Part shown: positions 34,216 through 45,632 of the stretch, one piece after another
Layout: each line of letters begins with the position of its first letter
Numbering within the stretch: the stretch's first letter is position 1
Notes under the pieces: model-generated
The model's input: only the letters and a program-made list of their open reading frames with translations
Databases searched by the model: none
What the model was told of the DNA's origin: nothing
From: Catonia carolina
Taxonomy: Eukaryota > Arthropoda > Insecta > Hemiptera > Achilidae
Length of the DNA stretch: 64,000 nt
Direction of reading: 5' to 3'
NCBI GenBank assembly: GCA_035578175.1
Contig: JAQMRL010000021.1
Location: 3,223,323-3,287,322, forward strand
Made by a program: the position numbers and the translations under genes

Positions 34216-34383
34216 TGCAAAAAATATGTAAAGTAGAAAGGGGAAAAAGATCTCTTGTCGGAAAAGAACAATTTTCAGTATAAGCAAAATTAGTTGTTAC
34301 AGTCGATACATCGATATATTCTTTTTTTATTTTCGTTTTTTATTGTAGTTTTCTTTGTCCGGTTGGGTTTTCAATTTAGGAAT

Positions 34384-34783
34384 GGCTGTTGTTGTTTAGG
34401 TCTTCAGCCAAAAGACTGGTTTGAACCTGTAGATGTTTCACTAAGTAAAACGAGGAGTGAGGTGGTTTACCATTGCCTTCCTCACCGAGTAGAAAAGTAC
34501 GCTTATCAGCATGCCGGGCCCTCTGAAAAGCACATATTTTCCACTCTGCAAATGACACCTTCACTTCATTCACCACAGGGTCAGGCTGCATAATGAAATT
34601 CATAACTTTCAGAGGAGATAACTCTGATTAGTGTCTTTTACACCTCTACCTCTTCTGTTCATAAATGATTCAGTCATTTAATTGGCTGACCATGTGATAA
34701 GAAACAGAATTATTTATTTTAGCCCTGCAACGGACAGATTGAGTGTAAATAATTTGACACTCCACCTGTCTGTTATGGGCAGA
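34384..34783 (-). repeat. SINE-A copy A6
   Basis: Near full-length minus-strand SINE-A, from TGTTGTTGTTTAGGTC to CCTGTCTGTTATGGGCAG. Confidence 0.8.
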
Positions 34784-34894
34784 GCAACGAAAAATGGGCT
34801 AGGCAACGAAAAAAGTATCTATTAAAAACATGAGGATATTTGAACAGGTGTCCAGAAGAAGGGCCAATGTTACAAAATTTTGAAAACGTGGTTT

Positions 34895-35295
34895 TCATCG
34901 GATTTATGGCCTGTGATTTACGGGAGTGAAGCTTGGACACTTGGTGTGAGGGAAGAGAGAAGATTAGCTGCATTTGAAGCCTGGTGCAATAGAAGGATGT
35001 TGAGGGTCAGCTGGAGAGAAATGATGACGAATGAACAAGTTTTCAGTAGAGCGGGGGAGGAAAGGAGCTTCCTAAAATGGATCAGACAGAGAAGAGCCCA
35101 GCTGATAGGCCACATACTCCGACATGACAGTATGTTGAAAAGAATAATCGAAGGAGTTGTGGAGAGGAGAAATTTGCGGGGAAGACCCAGATTGGAGTAC
35201 ATGAAGCAGTTACTAGAAGACATGGGAGTTGAAGCGAAAAGCAGATGACCGAGGAGCATGGAGAGCAGCTGCCAACCAGCCTTATGGCTGTTAAC

Positions 35296-35354
<59 letters not shown>
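34895..35354 (+). pseudogene. RTE/Craft-like LINE C-terminus with (GA)n tail
   Basis: The frame contains YGSEAWTLGVREERRLAAFE, CNRRMLRVSW and RAQLIGHILRHDS, the standard C-terminal pattern of RTE-like reverse transcriptases. A stop at 35248 follows a frame change; the alternative frame continues ADDRGAWRAAANQPYGC to a stop. The 3' end is a (GA)n microsatellite (about 35292-35354), as RTE-like elements often end in short tandem repeats instead of poly-A. The 5' part is missing. Confidence 0.75.
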
Positions 35355-35356
<2 letters not shown>

Positions 35357-35665
35357 ATGTACTCATGTAACTTATAATAGCATTTTTAGTTCTGGAAGCT
35401 ATCAACAGATATCAGTATAACCAAATATTAAGAAAAATTTAGAGGAAAAAGGGTCTATGCTGGAGAGATTTCATTACTCTGTTATCATACATATGTATAA
35501 TATGGGCAGGAGTGTCTATTGTCGATTTCATAATCGTAGACACCCGAGTTTGAACCCTTACATCTGCAAAACTATAAGTCAGATTTTAACATACTTTACA
35601 TAAAAATTTAGCTTATTTTATTCTGCGTTGACCTATAAAAATCTTATATTTTTAATGGTATTTAA

Positions 35666-36150
35666 AAATTGATCAGACTATATAAAACAATCATATGTCC
35701 AGTTCTATTATATGGCTCTGAAACGTGGAGAATGACCAAGAAGGAAGAAAAAAAGCTGATAGTGTTTGAAAATAAAGTCCTGCGCAAGGTATATGGGCCC
35801 ACATATGAACAAGGAGAATGGAGAAGAAAACACAACAAGGAAATTAGGGACCTCTACAGTAACCCAGACATTATAAGCGAAATAAAATGTAGGAGACTGC
35901 GATGGGCTGGGCACGTGCTAAGAAGAGGAGAAGAGTCCAACCTGAAGAGAGTATTAGACCCCAACCCCACAGGAAGGCGCCCCCGGGGAAGACCTAGACA
36001 AAGATGGTGGAAGCAGGTTAAGACCGACATGGAGAGACTTGGAGCTACAGAAAGAGATGCTGAAGATCGAGCGACATGGAAGCTTTTTGTTGGTGCGGCT
36101 AAATATCAACTCTGATATAGATGGCCATGGGAGTAAGTAAGTAAGTAAGT
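35666..36150 (+). pseudogene. LINE C-terminus with (GTAA)n tail in the foldback arm
   Basis: The open frame (to 36115) begins IRLYKTIICPVLLYGSETW and contains FENKVLRKVYGP, RLRWAGHVLRR and RRPRGRPRQRWW: a reverse-transcriptase C-terminus cleanly truncated at the 5' end. The tail is GTAAGTAAGTAAGTA. The target duplication is roughly ATTTAAAAATTG (about 35654-35665, and about 36151-36163 with one shift). The remaining 148 codons are intact, so the insertion is young. Confidence 0.8.
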
Positions 36151-36470
36151 ATTTTAAAATTGCCATATCGAGGTAGGAAGACAAAAAGCCCCGGTTTTTT
36201 TGATACCGCAACAAATTTCATGCGTTTAGAGACGTGTAATTCGATACCTATTCGACAGCAAATTTTGAAATTTTAACAAAACATAGACAATTATATTCTT
36301 TCAGCGGATACGAAATTTAAAATTCGCACGGTATTTAAATTTTGATTTATTAACTATATTCTGAACCCTTGCCATTTCGGTAAACGCTCGATCGTTCGGC
36401 ACGGGCAAACTATCGCTTTATTCAGCGTTAAAAACTTAGTACAAATATATTAATAACATAAAATATTAAA

Positions 36471-37217
36471 ACGGTAAATATTAAGTATTATAAATATCAT
36501 AAATATTAATATAAAATATATAACACGGTCTGGATAAGCCCGGGATAGAGGAAAGAATACGGAAGATGTGGAACGCATTTAGGACAACACGAAGCGTATA
36601 CAGCAAGAAGTGTATCTCCAAAAATGCTAAGAAGCGACACTATCACACGGTAGTCCAACCCGAAGCACTGTACGCCAGTGAAACGCTGCTTCTCAATAGG
36701 GGCCTCAGGAAGATTGAGGGATTGGACAGGAAGATAATACGGAAGATAATGGGGGGCAGGATGACCACGGAGGGATGGAGACTGCAGCACAACCAAGACG
36801 TGTATAAATTCTCAGAGAGCATAGTCTCACGGATGAGGAAGCGCAGACTGCTATTCTTTGGGAATCTCAGCAGGATGAGTGGCGATAGATTGGTCAAACA
36901 GGTATTCGACTTTGTGAACCGGGGAAAGAAGAACTACCCATGGGCCAAGGAAACTAAACTGGATCTGGAACAGATAGGATTAACACCGCGGGACACACAG
37001 GACAGAGAGCACTATAGAGCAGTGATAAGGGAATCTGGGGCGATCGAGAGCAGGAGGATGCGCCGGGGAAATGGCGGCGAATGGTCAGAGGAGAGGAGAC
37101 ACCAACAAAGCGCGAGAATGAAGGCGTTATGGGCCGAACGCAAGGGAAGCTGGCAAATACAGTAGGCCAGAGGAACAACTTGGTAACGTGATCCATAGCA
37201 GGTCAATTCGTGAACAA
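36471..37217 (+). pseudogene. LINE-R C-terminal insertion in the foldback arm
   Basis: The open frame 36566-37165 encodes LYASETLLLNRGLRKIEGLD, RRLLFFGNLSRMSGDRLVKQ, TKLDLEQIGLTPRDTQDR and QQSARMKALWAERKG, the reference C-terminus for the LINE-R family. The sequence AACATAAAATATT flanks it on both sides (ending 36475 and starting about 37221), consistent with a target duplication. The palm domain is missing. Confidence 0.78.
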
Positions 37218-38117
37218 AAAACATAAAATATTGATTGGCCAATGTTGTGATAGAATGTTTTAAATTTTGAAAAATACACTCGTTAATACGGCGGTTGGGT
37301 GCTACTACCCATGTTGCCTGAATCTGACTGTCTACCTGAATTGACAATGCGGTCTGTCAATTCAGGTAGACAGTCCGACAGGATGTCACGTACACAAACT
37401 AGCAACATGGATAGTAACACCCATACCCCGCATTACCAAGTCTATTTTTCAAAATTTTAAAAATTCTACCACAGCATTGGCCAATCAATATTTCATGTTA
37501 TTAACATACTTGTACTAAGTTTTTAACGCTGAATAAAACAATAGTTTGCCCGTCCCGAACGATCGAGCGGTTACCGAGATAGCAAGGGTTGAGAATATTG
37601 TTAATAAATCAAAATTTAAATACCGTACACATTTGAAATTTCGTACACGCTGTAAGAATGTAATTGTCTATGTCGTGTTAAAATTGCAATTTTTTCGGTT
37701 GAATATTTATTGAATTACACGACTCTAAACGCATGAAATTTGTTGCGGTAGCAAAAAAATATGGGTCTTTTTATCTTTCAATCTCGATATGGCAATTTTT
37801 TAACAATATTAAAAATATAGAACTATTAATATGGGTCAACGCAGAATAAAATGAGCTAAATTTTAGAGTAAACTATGTTAAAATCTGAATCATAGTTTTG
37901 CAGATGCAAGGGTTCAAACTCGGGTGTCTATGATTATGAAACCGATAGTAGTTCAGTTGTTTTTCATCTTTATCATACATTTAATCATCGTTTTCCAAAT
38001 TCTTTTTATTGGCACAAACCGCGAATATTGAATTTAGCTCACCGCTAACAATGAAAACGGTAATAAAAACGGACTGTATTATTAACTGTAGCGTATATCA
38101 TTAACTGTTTCACTATC

Positions 38118-38222
38118 ATGGGTTTTAATGTGTTAAAATTACCAGATATTAGCCTGGAATCGAACCGTGGACGTTTAGCTTTGTAGGATAGCACGCTACT
38201 TACTTCGCCTCAAGGCGGTATG
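38118..38222 (-). repeat. tRNA-derived SINE (family of 56140)
   Basis: On the minus strand GGCGAAGTAAGTAGCGTGC (A-box region), CGGTTCGATTCCAGGC (B-box) and TTTTAACACATTAAAACC match the SINE upstream of the retrovirus at 56140. Confidence 0.65.
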
Positions 38223-38227
38223 GTTCC

Positions 38228-38622
38228 TTTTGTTGTGAAGGTCATCAACCGAAACGCTGGTTTGAACCTCTAGAGGCTTTACTAAGTAAAACAAGGAGTG
38301 AGGTGGTTTATCATTACTTTACTCACTGAGTGGAAAAGTATGCTTATCAGCATACCAGGCCCACTAAAAAGCATCTACTTTCCATCCTGCAAATGATACG
38401 TTCACTTCATTCACCACAAGGTCTGGCTGCATAATGAAATTCATTACTCTCAGAGGAGATAACTTTGACTAGTGTCTTTAACACCTCTACCTCTTCTGTT
38501 GTTAAATCCTTCAGTCATATAATTGGCTAAACATATTTGTAATAAGAAACACAACTATTTTTTGTAGCCCTAGAACAAGCAGATAGAGTGTAAATAATTT
38601 AACACTTCATTTGCCTGTTATA
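38228..38622 (-). repeat. SINE-A copy A7
   Basis: Diverged but near full-length minus-strand copy, from TTGTTGTGAAGGTCATC to TTTGCCTGTTATAGG. Confidence 0.7.
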
Positions 38623-38850
38623 GGAAAATATTTATTCAACATAGATTTTTTTAAAGTTAAACTTTTTTCAATTCCGTAAATTGAGCTTTGCAGTTGACCA
38701 CAATATTACTGAATTGTCAACAAAAATTCATATTTCAGTTGAAGCTGACATATTTAAGTTAAAAATTTACATTCGATACAAAATTTTATATTTATTTAAC
38801 ACAAATCTATGAGAAAAGTTTATATGAATTTTATGTTTTATACAAAAATA

Positions 38851-40195
38851 ACGGGTGTTTCAAAAAGGACGCACTTCGAAGTTTGAGAACGCTAATTTAT
38901 TACTTTAGTAATTACAAATTATACGGTATGAAATTATTACCTTTATAACATTCAATTTACCTTTAGAACTTCATAATAAATGTTCAAAATGACTTTCTCC
39001 GCTTGTAATGCAAGTTCGGACACGTTTCATAACATTTGCAGCCACTTTTCGTAGTGTTTGCTCATTAATGTTTGTAATCTCACAATTTCAATATTAGCCT
39101 TCCATTCTTCAATTGTATGAGGATTGTTTTGAAAAACCTTACTCTTTAAATTCCCCCAAAGAAAAAAAATCCGCAGGAGTAAGATCTGGGGATCTTGGTG
39201 GCCACAATCCTTTTGATATCACACGATGGCCAAAAAATTCTCGTAACATATTCAGCGTTTCAGTAGAAGTATGGCACGTTGCATTATCCTGCTGAAACCA
39301 ACAATCTCGATCGTGTAATTCTAACAACACTATAAATTGTCCAATTAAGTTGCGGTACACCACACCATCTACAGATGTGTCAAAAAATAAAGGCCCAACA
39401 ATACGACGCCGAGAGATCACTCACCAAACACCAATTTAAGTGCGTGTAGTGGACGTTCATGAAATGTGTGAGGATTATGAGCGCTCCATATTCGGCAGTT
39501 TTGGCTGTTGAGGTAAACATCCAAGTGGAACCATGCTTCGTCACTGAAATAAACACGATCCAATATTTTAACACCGTTGTCATTAACAAGAGAACGTGTT
39601 GAACGACAATACTGTGTACGTTTCCCATGGTCAACTTCTTTCAGTTTATGAACGACACCGATGCGGTAAGGATGCAGATTTAATTTTTTTGTAGCCCTTA
39701 AAGCGGAAGATAGTGATAATCCAGCCTGTGAAGATAATTTTCTAAGTGATTTGCCGGGTGAGGTAGTCAAACGTTGTTTCACATCGTCCAAAACTTGTTC
39801 TGTTAACACTGATGGTCGACCTGTGCTTTCCGATCCTGTACACTGCCAGTCTCACGAAATTTATTAATCAGACAAGATATTGTGGTGTTATTAGGTACTT
39901 CAAAATTGGGAAATTTTAACTGGAACTCGTCTTTCACTCGTTCGTAAGATTTATATGCGCAATAACTTTCAATAATAAAAACACGTTCATCCTTTGAAAA
40001 AACCATGTTTGAACTTATACAGACACTACAGACACAAATGAATACTGGGATAGCACTAGTACATGTCAGTAATACACAATGGGTCAACAATGAGTACGGT
40101 AGTGCCAACTGTTATTTGGGGGGGAAAAATATTCCCTATGCAGAAAATAATATTAACCCTTAAACTTCGAAGTGCGTCCTTTTTGAAACACCCGT
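38851..40195 (-). mobile_element. DUF4817-type Tc1/mariner transposon, full length
   Basis: 1345 bp with about 33-bp inverted ends (ACGGGTGTTTCAAAAAGGAC at the left, its complement at the right) and TA duplications at 38849-38850 and 40196-40197. Both ends are nearly perfect. Confidence 0.9.
39139..40006 (-). pseudogene. Transposase with N-terminal DUF4817-like domain, frameshifted
   Basis: Starts at the ATG at 40006 (MVFSKDERVFIIESYCAYKS), a DUF4817-like helix-turn-helix. It continues after frame breaks through LTTSPGKSLRKLSSQAGLSL and the DDE core: FSDEAWFHLD, CWFQQDNATCHTS, and SPDLTPADFF. I count 38 residues between the second and third Asp. Frame changes occur near 39805 and 39420, and the C-terminus after DFF is garbled, ending at 39139. 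It is inactive, but only a few lesions separate it from an intact frame. Confidence 0.82.
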
Positions 40196-40197
40196 TA

Positions 40198-40550
40198 TAT
40201 CTGATGGTCTTTTTTTATTAATCGATTGTATAGCCTAGATGTACGTACTCAGTAGCAACATCATGTACGTCCTCTCTACACGGCATTTGTAATGCACTTT
40301 TCTATAAATTCAATTTCCATTACGCTGAAACTCTGTTGAAACAAATCAGTCCATTTCGTTTTTTATTCATTAAATTATAAATCCAAACTACCTTTTCAAC
40401 AAATACATTGATAAGAATTGTTCCAGTGTTATAAATAATCGATTTTAATAAATTTTAGTAATATTTATTATTCATTAAGAAATTTTTATTCGGTTTTAAA
40501 TATTTTTATTTTCTCTTGCCGTATAGGCCTACAGTAAATTTTCCCTTAAC
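40198..40550. other. No gene seen
   Basis: Unique AT-rich sequence; the last ~45 bp (TTTTCTCTTGCCGTATAGG) look like a GT-element end scrap. Confidence 0.45.
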
Positions 40551-40638
40551 CGGCAGGTGGAGTGTTAAATTATTTGCAGTCGATCTGGTAGTTTCAGAGC
40601 TACAAAAACAGTTCTGTTTCTTGTCATTTGATAAATAA
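40551..40638 (+). repeat. SINE-A copy A8 (5' fragment)
   Basis: CGGCAGGTGGAGTGTTAAAT and ACAGTTCTGTTTCTTGTC match the first ~90 bp of SINE-A. Confidence 0.65.
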
Positions 40639-41095
40639 ATTCCTTAGAACTGGGAGTGTACTTGATGAGAAACCACCTCGCCAGCCAACAAAGTTATCGA
40701 ACGTTTGTTGGCTGGCGAGGTGGTTTCTCATCGCGTATACACCCAGTTCTACGGAATTAATTTATCAAACGCAATATTGACAATTTATTCGGAACGGCAG
40801 AACGGGGAAATTTCAACTGAAACTTATCTTGCACACATTTGTAAGATTTACTCGCTATGTAAGTCTCTACAATAAACACGCGTTATTCCTTGGAAAAACC
40901 ATTGCTGACACAATTTAACGAAACGACTGATGTCACCACACTAATGCTTGACTGGAACATTTTAACTGTCTCAGGTAGTTGGCCTTGAGTACACTGTTGC
41001 CAACATACCGATTGGGGGAGAGACAATTTACCGATGTATTACTTCTATCTTCTTATAATCAGGGTTGCGTCCTTAGTAAAACACCCGTTAGTTAG
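40639..41095 (-). pseudogene. Second DUF4817-type transposon relic with inverted duplication
   Basis: The right end ACGGGTGTTTTACTAAGGAC (minus strand, at 41095) is an inverted end. On the minus strand, in broken frames, an N-terminus like MVFSKEQRVF, RRTGSVYDEKPPRQPTN is recognisable. The segment 40639-40690 is an inverted copy of 40705-40757, giving a near-perfect palindrome (GATGAGAAACCACCTCGCCA on both strands) made of transposase coding sequence. Confidence 0.65.
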
Positions 41096-41307
41096 TAGTA
41101 CAGTAATCCCTCGTTATCCGCGGGTGTTACGTTCCGGAGGGTTACTGCGGTTCGTAAAACCGCGGATAATCATACCTTATGTAAACGAAAAGATGGGTGT
41201 TAGGTTCTGAAGGAAAAGTTCTGTAATCGTTTTAGTATTTAATAGTTTTAGGAACATTTTACCATTATTATAATCTATGAATATTTAAAAAATCAGTACT
41301 GTACGCA

Positions 41308-41640
41308 TTAAAAATTTAATTTGCTTAAAATAGTTATGGCTGTTTGCTTCTTGTTCTTCTTTTCAAACTCCTTGCGGACTTTTTCGTATGGTGTCATCAG
41401 CTCCTGGAGTCCTCTTTTGAATTGAAGGGAGCTTTTCATGACGAAATCCATCTCCAACAAGTGATCAGCGAGCTGAGTTGCCATGCTGAGGATCTTGTTG
41501 ATGGTTTTTGAGCCAATGCTTGGCTTCGTTTCAGGATCGGCTATCTCATTGTTGGGTGTCATCAGTTCCTCCAACTCCTCCACTGTTAGTTCCTGGTTAT
41601 GGCTTTGGATCATTTCTTCTTCAATGTCCATGTGGTCGAT
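41308..41640 (-). pseudogene. Tigger-like transposase C-terminal tail
   Basis: Reads EEEMIQSHNQELTVEELEEL, then a helical stretch with DHLLEMDFVMKSSLQFKRGL, and a Lys-rich end to a stop at 41308. Tigger transposases end with an acidic LTxExLxEL motif followed by this type of helix. The DDE core is absent. Confidence 0.6.
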
Positions 41641-41806
41641 TTGACAACACCCTCACCCTTCACGTTGTGAACGATTTCTAAAATTTCACCGCCACTGGTG
41701 TTTGAAATTTCTAAAATTTCAAACACGTAGAGTAACACATGTTTTCGGAATTGTATGACTTCCCAACCTCCAAACAAGTACGGTGTATACAAGGTAAAAT
41801 TAAGTA

Positions 41807-42760
41807 ACGGGTGATTCAAAAAGAGCGCCGGTTTTTAAACGGCTGGTAAATTTTTGTTTATCGGTTGGCAACATTGTTTGACCTCATTTCTATTTCGGAG
41901 AACATTCCGATTGACGATTCAGTTGTAGTTTCTCTTGTTCGCAGTGTAGTACTCTCGCAGTCTGTGTCTAACCATGGAGAAGTTTACTATTGCACAACGA
42001 GTGTTAATCGTCAAAACATTTTACCAGAGTGGATAGAGTCATGCGGCTACTGTCAGGCGACTTCGCGGTACTCTAGGACGTAATGAAGCACCGAATGAAT
42101 CAACAGTTCGCAGGCTCATGAAAAAGTTTTTGGAGACGGGTTCAACAGTCGACCTTAAAAGTTCTGGACGTCGTCGTTCTGGCCGAACTGAGCAGAACGT
42201 TGCGTTGGTTCGTGACAGTGTGGCTGTTATCCCAGCAAAATCAATACGTCGCCGTTCTCAACAATTGGGTTTACGATGTTCTTCTGTACGGAGAATTCTT
42301 CGGTACGATCTCCAATATCACCCGTATAAAATTCAGTTGCTGCACGAGAAACAATGTTGTTGCTCCGTGAACGGTTCCAGGATCGCATAATTTCTCGTAA
42401 TTCCGACCATCAATGGCCACCAAGGTCGTGTGACTTGACGCCTTGTGACATTCATCTTTGGGGTCATCTGAAGTCATTGGTGTATGCCAATAAACCCCGA
42501 AACATCAATGACTTGAAGGAGGAAATTCGACGGGTTATCGGGCAAATGGAAGTCGAAACTTGTTGTGCAGTAATATCCAATTTCATGGACAGAGTTGATG
42601 CGTGCCAGCGCAGTAGAGGAGGACACATGCATGACATCATTTTTCATACATGAAATCGGAAGGTAAGATGAACTTGTTGATGTATTTATTTTCAGTTTTT
42701 CAATAAAGTAAATCTCATAATTTGATATATCAAAACCGGCGCTCTTTTTGAATCACCCTT
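41807..42760 (+). mobile_element. DD41D transposon copy 2 (internally deleted)
   Basis: TA-flanked (41805-41806, 42761-42762) with ends ACGGGTGATTC and GAATCACCCTT. Relative to copy 1 it lacks the middle of the transposase, joining ATTCAGTTG to CTGCACGAG, and has a TAG early in the frame. 954 bp. Confidence 0.88.
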
Positions 42761-43017
42761 TACGTATTTTAAGTTTTCAGGCCCACGGACAAAGTCCGCG
42801 GATAACCGAAACCCGCGGATAACCGAAACCCGCGGATGCCAAGGCATTACTGTACTATATAATGAAATGTTATTAAGAAGGCTAGTAGCGGCCCGATTCT
42901 GCTCCTCTCTGCGGGAGGCCATCAATTCATAGACAGACAGTAGTAACCGAGGTTACAAGTAAGTAATAACGAGTAAATAAATAGACAAATTCCTCTATTT
43001 TATTTTTAAAAATAAAT

Positions 43018-43280
43018 ATTTTAACAGCTGATTTTCGGAGACAAAGGTTCCTGGTTCAAATCCTAGTAAAGGTAGTTACTTTTGTACGGATATGAATGCT
43101 AGATAGTGGTTACCGGTGTACTTTGATGGTTGGGGTTCAATTAACCATACTCTCTCAGGAATGGTCGGCCTGAGTTTGGACAAGACCACACCTCATTTAC
43201 ACGTCATACATATCATCCTTATCTCATTGGGTCATAGGGTTGCTTATTGTTCTGAATTGAACAGATTGCAACGTACACAT
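43018..43280 (+). repeat. SINE-T copy T2 (head missing)
   Basis: Starts inside the tRNA-like part (TTTAACAGCTGATTTTCGG), keeps the B-box TTCAAATCC and body, and is cut by SINE-A copy A9 at 43280. Confidence 0.75.
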
Positions 43281-43680
43281 GTTTGTTGTTTAGGTCATCA
43301 GCCAAAAGGCTGGTTTGAACCCGTAGAGGTTTTACTAAGTAAAACGAGGAGTGAGGTGGTTGACCATTGCCTTTCTCACTTAGTGGAAAAGTATGCTTAT
43401 CAGCATGCCGAGCCCTCTGAAAAGCACATATTTTCCACTCTGCAAATGACACCTTCACTTCATTCACCACAGGGTCTGGCTGCATAGTGAAATTCATTAC
43501 TCTCAGAGGAGATAACTCTGACTAGTGTCTTTTACACCTCTACCTCTTCTGTTCTTAAATAGTTCAGTCTTATAAGTAGCTGCCTATGTGATAAGAAACA
43601 GAACTATTTTTTTTAGTCCTGGACCAAACAGATAGAGTGCAATTAAAATAACACTCCACCTGCCCGTTTTGGGCATTATT
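43281..43680 (-). repeat. SINE-A copy A9
   Basis: Near full-length minus-strand copy, from TTTGTTGTTTAGGTCATC to CCTGCCCGTTTTGGGCA. It abuts SINE-T copy T2. Confidence 0.8.
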
Positions 43681-43716
43681 TTATTTTAAAAAATAAATAA
43701 AAATGCTGTAACTTAC

Positions 43717-43935
43717 CTGAGCTTCGAGATCTGTGTCAGTCGAGACTGCTTTGTCGGCCATATCTGGACACATTTCGTTGTTGGTAGTAGATCATGAAAT
43801 GTTAGCCAGTTGTTCTAGACTCATATCTTTCCATCTATCATCGCTATGGTTTTCAATTTCCATTTTAGAAATCACTTGAAATTCTTCTACTGGCATTTGT
43901 TTTGTGTCGGTACTATTCGATTTTGACCCACACAT
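43717..43935 (-). CDS. Host gene, first coding exon (contains in-frame TGA)
   Basis: The ATG at 43935 is the first Met after an in-frame stop 18 bp upstream, and the exon ends at a GTAAGT donor (after 43717) in phase 0. The 73 codons begin MCGSKSNSTDTKQMPVEEF and end NNEMCPDMADKAVSTDTDLE plus AQ, joining exon 2 in frame. Codon 48 is TGA (43794-43792). The sequence on both sides looks like coding, acidic and Ser/Thr-rich. Translation may instead begin at MCPDM after the TGA. This could be a null allele, a sequence error, readthrough, or an upstream ORF. The protein is not recognised. Confidence 0.6.
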
Positions 43936-44654
43936 AATTTTATCCGTTAGTTATTTTATGGGTTATTAGAATTTATTTAATTGTTTTTAAATAAAAAATA
44001 AATAAAATTTAAACGGGCGGATGTAATAAAAGGCTATTTACGTTCAATTTTATTAAGTCTTTTTTATAATTTTTTTTGGTTACTAAAATTATCAAAAGAA
44101 TTACGTTCAAATAAATTCGGTTCATTTCGTCAAATTTTTATTACACTATTTTTTTTTATTAACAGTGAATTCTGTTTATTTGTCTCTTAAATCAATAAAA
44201 AATTAAATAACGTATTTTAAATTTAATAAATTTAGGTGATCTGATTGTCAACAACAAAAAGTACCGACTGTAAATACTGAGTTATAAATTATAAAATTTT
44301 ATTGATCGTAGTTTCAATAAGTTTAACGTTTTGAGAAAACAAATTTTAACTTTCTCGGCGCCTTTTGTTTGTATGTTTGATCTTTTGTTTGTAAACAAAT
44401 ATCAATCTTTCTAACGTAGGTACTAACTTTTACATCACATTTGTTAAAATATTTTTCTATCCGTGAAATTGAATGGTATATTTATCTTATGGATTTGTTT
44501 TAACGTTGGTTAGAATTTATTAAAAGTTTTTTTTTTATTATGAAAAGATGCGTTCATTGGTTTCTTCTATTCTTGAATTTCTGAAACAGAATAACAAAAA
44601 AAAATTTTACAAAATGTGAAATAATTTGTTTATAATTTATACAATTTATTTTAT
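43936..44654. other. No gene; putative 5' region of the host gene
   Basis: Very AT-rich unique sequence upstream of the first coding exon. A promoter or 5' UTR exon may lie here, but I see no convincing TATA/initiator or splice signal. Confidence 0.4.
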
Positions 44655-44760
44655 ATGAGTATTGTTTTCATGTTGATTTTTCGAAATCGAATTTTCACCG
44701 GATAAATACATTTTCAAGTCCCTTGAACATGTTTTTAGCGATTGGTCTGTGGGTGTGAGG
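44655..44760 (+). mobile_element. GT element fragment
   Basis: AGTATTGTTTTCATGTTGAT to GCGATTGGTCTGTGGGTG matches GT copy 1 about 2725-2840. Both ends are lost. Confidence 0.7.
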
Positions 44761-45149
44761 CAGTTTTTGTTTATTTATTTATTTTTTTACTTTGATCAAT
44801 AGTTCTATACTTTCGGCGTTCTTGCTTGATGTTTCAATACAATTCAGATATGTAAACAAAATCATACATTCGAGCTGTGCTCATACAAATAAAAAATTCA
44901 AAATTTCTCCCTCGACATACGAAAAAAAAATATTATTCACAAAAATTTCATTAATTAATTCTTTTAAATCTTGAATGGGAACTTTTTTCTTAATACTCAT
45001 AAGTTATATTATCAAATTAACAAGCAATCAATTATTATCATAAATATTCAATGAAGACTTTATTAAATATCAACAATTCTTATTCTTTTTATGTAAAATA
45101 TTTTCAATTTTCATTTATTTAAAATAAACGTTAAATTCAAACGTAAAAT
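44761..45149. other. No gene seen
   Basis: AT-rich unique sequence. A 60-residue plus-strand ORF (44792-44974) is low complexity and unsupported. Confidence 0.4.
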
Positions 45150-45484
45150 GTTGTTTTTTTAGGTCATCAGCCGAAAGCCTGGTTTGAACCTGTAGAGGTT
45201 TTACTAAGTAAATGGAGGAGTGAGGTAGTTTTCCATTGTCTTTCTCACTAAATGGAAAAGTGCGCTTATCAGCATGCCGAGCCCTCCGAAAAGCACATAT
45301 TTTCCACTCTACAAATGACACCTTCACTTTATTCACCACAGGGTCTAGCTGTATAATGAAATTCATTACTTTCAGAGGATATAACTCTGATTAGTGCCTT
45401 TTACACCTCTACCTCTTTTGTTCTTAAATGATTCAATCATTAAATTGGCTGACAATGTGATAAGAAACAGAACTATTTTTTTTC
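45150..45484 (-). repeat. SINE-A copy A10 (5' end missing)
   Basis: Minus-strand copy from TTTTTTTAGGTCATCAGCC to AACAGAACTATTTTTTTTC; the last ~60 bp of the family are absent. Confidence 0.75.
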
Positions 45485-45632
45485 AGACAACTAATTACGG
45501 ACATTAAGGGTATTCGGGCGGCCGGGGTTATTCGGGGTTATTCGGCCGAATAACCGCACGCGGCATGGTTAATTGAAAATAATAGACGTGGTCTTCGACC
45601 AATATTGTTTTAATGTTTTATGTTATACCTAT

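Larger units (their letters stand above)
35518..37955. mobile_element. Large foldback element F2 with two nested LINEs
   Basis: The right arm (about 37352-37955) is the complement of a left arm broken into three pieces (about 35518-35665, 36151-36475 and 37205-37348). Landmarks are CATAATCGTAGACACCCGAG, CGCAACAAATTTCATGCG, CGCTCGATCGTTCGG and, at the centre, CTGTCTACCTGAATTGACA around 37345. Removing the two LINE insertions leaves about 1.2 kb of nearly perfect inverted repeat. Confidence 0.82.
41101..42852 (-). mobile_element. pogo/Tigger-like transposon relic, interrupted
   Basis: Ends CAGTAATCCCTCGTTATCCG (left) and GCCAAGGCATTACTG (right) are flanked by TA, with GCGGATAAC repeats inside. 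Within it lies a transposase C-terminus and a DD41D insertion (41807-42760). Without that insertion the relic is about 800 bp. Confidence 0.72.
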
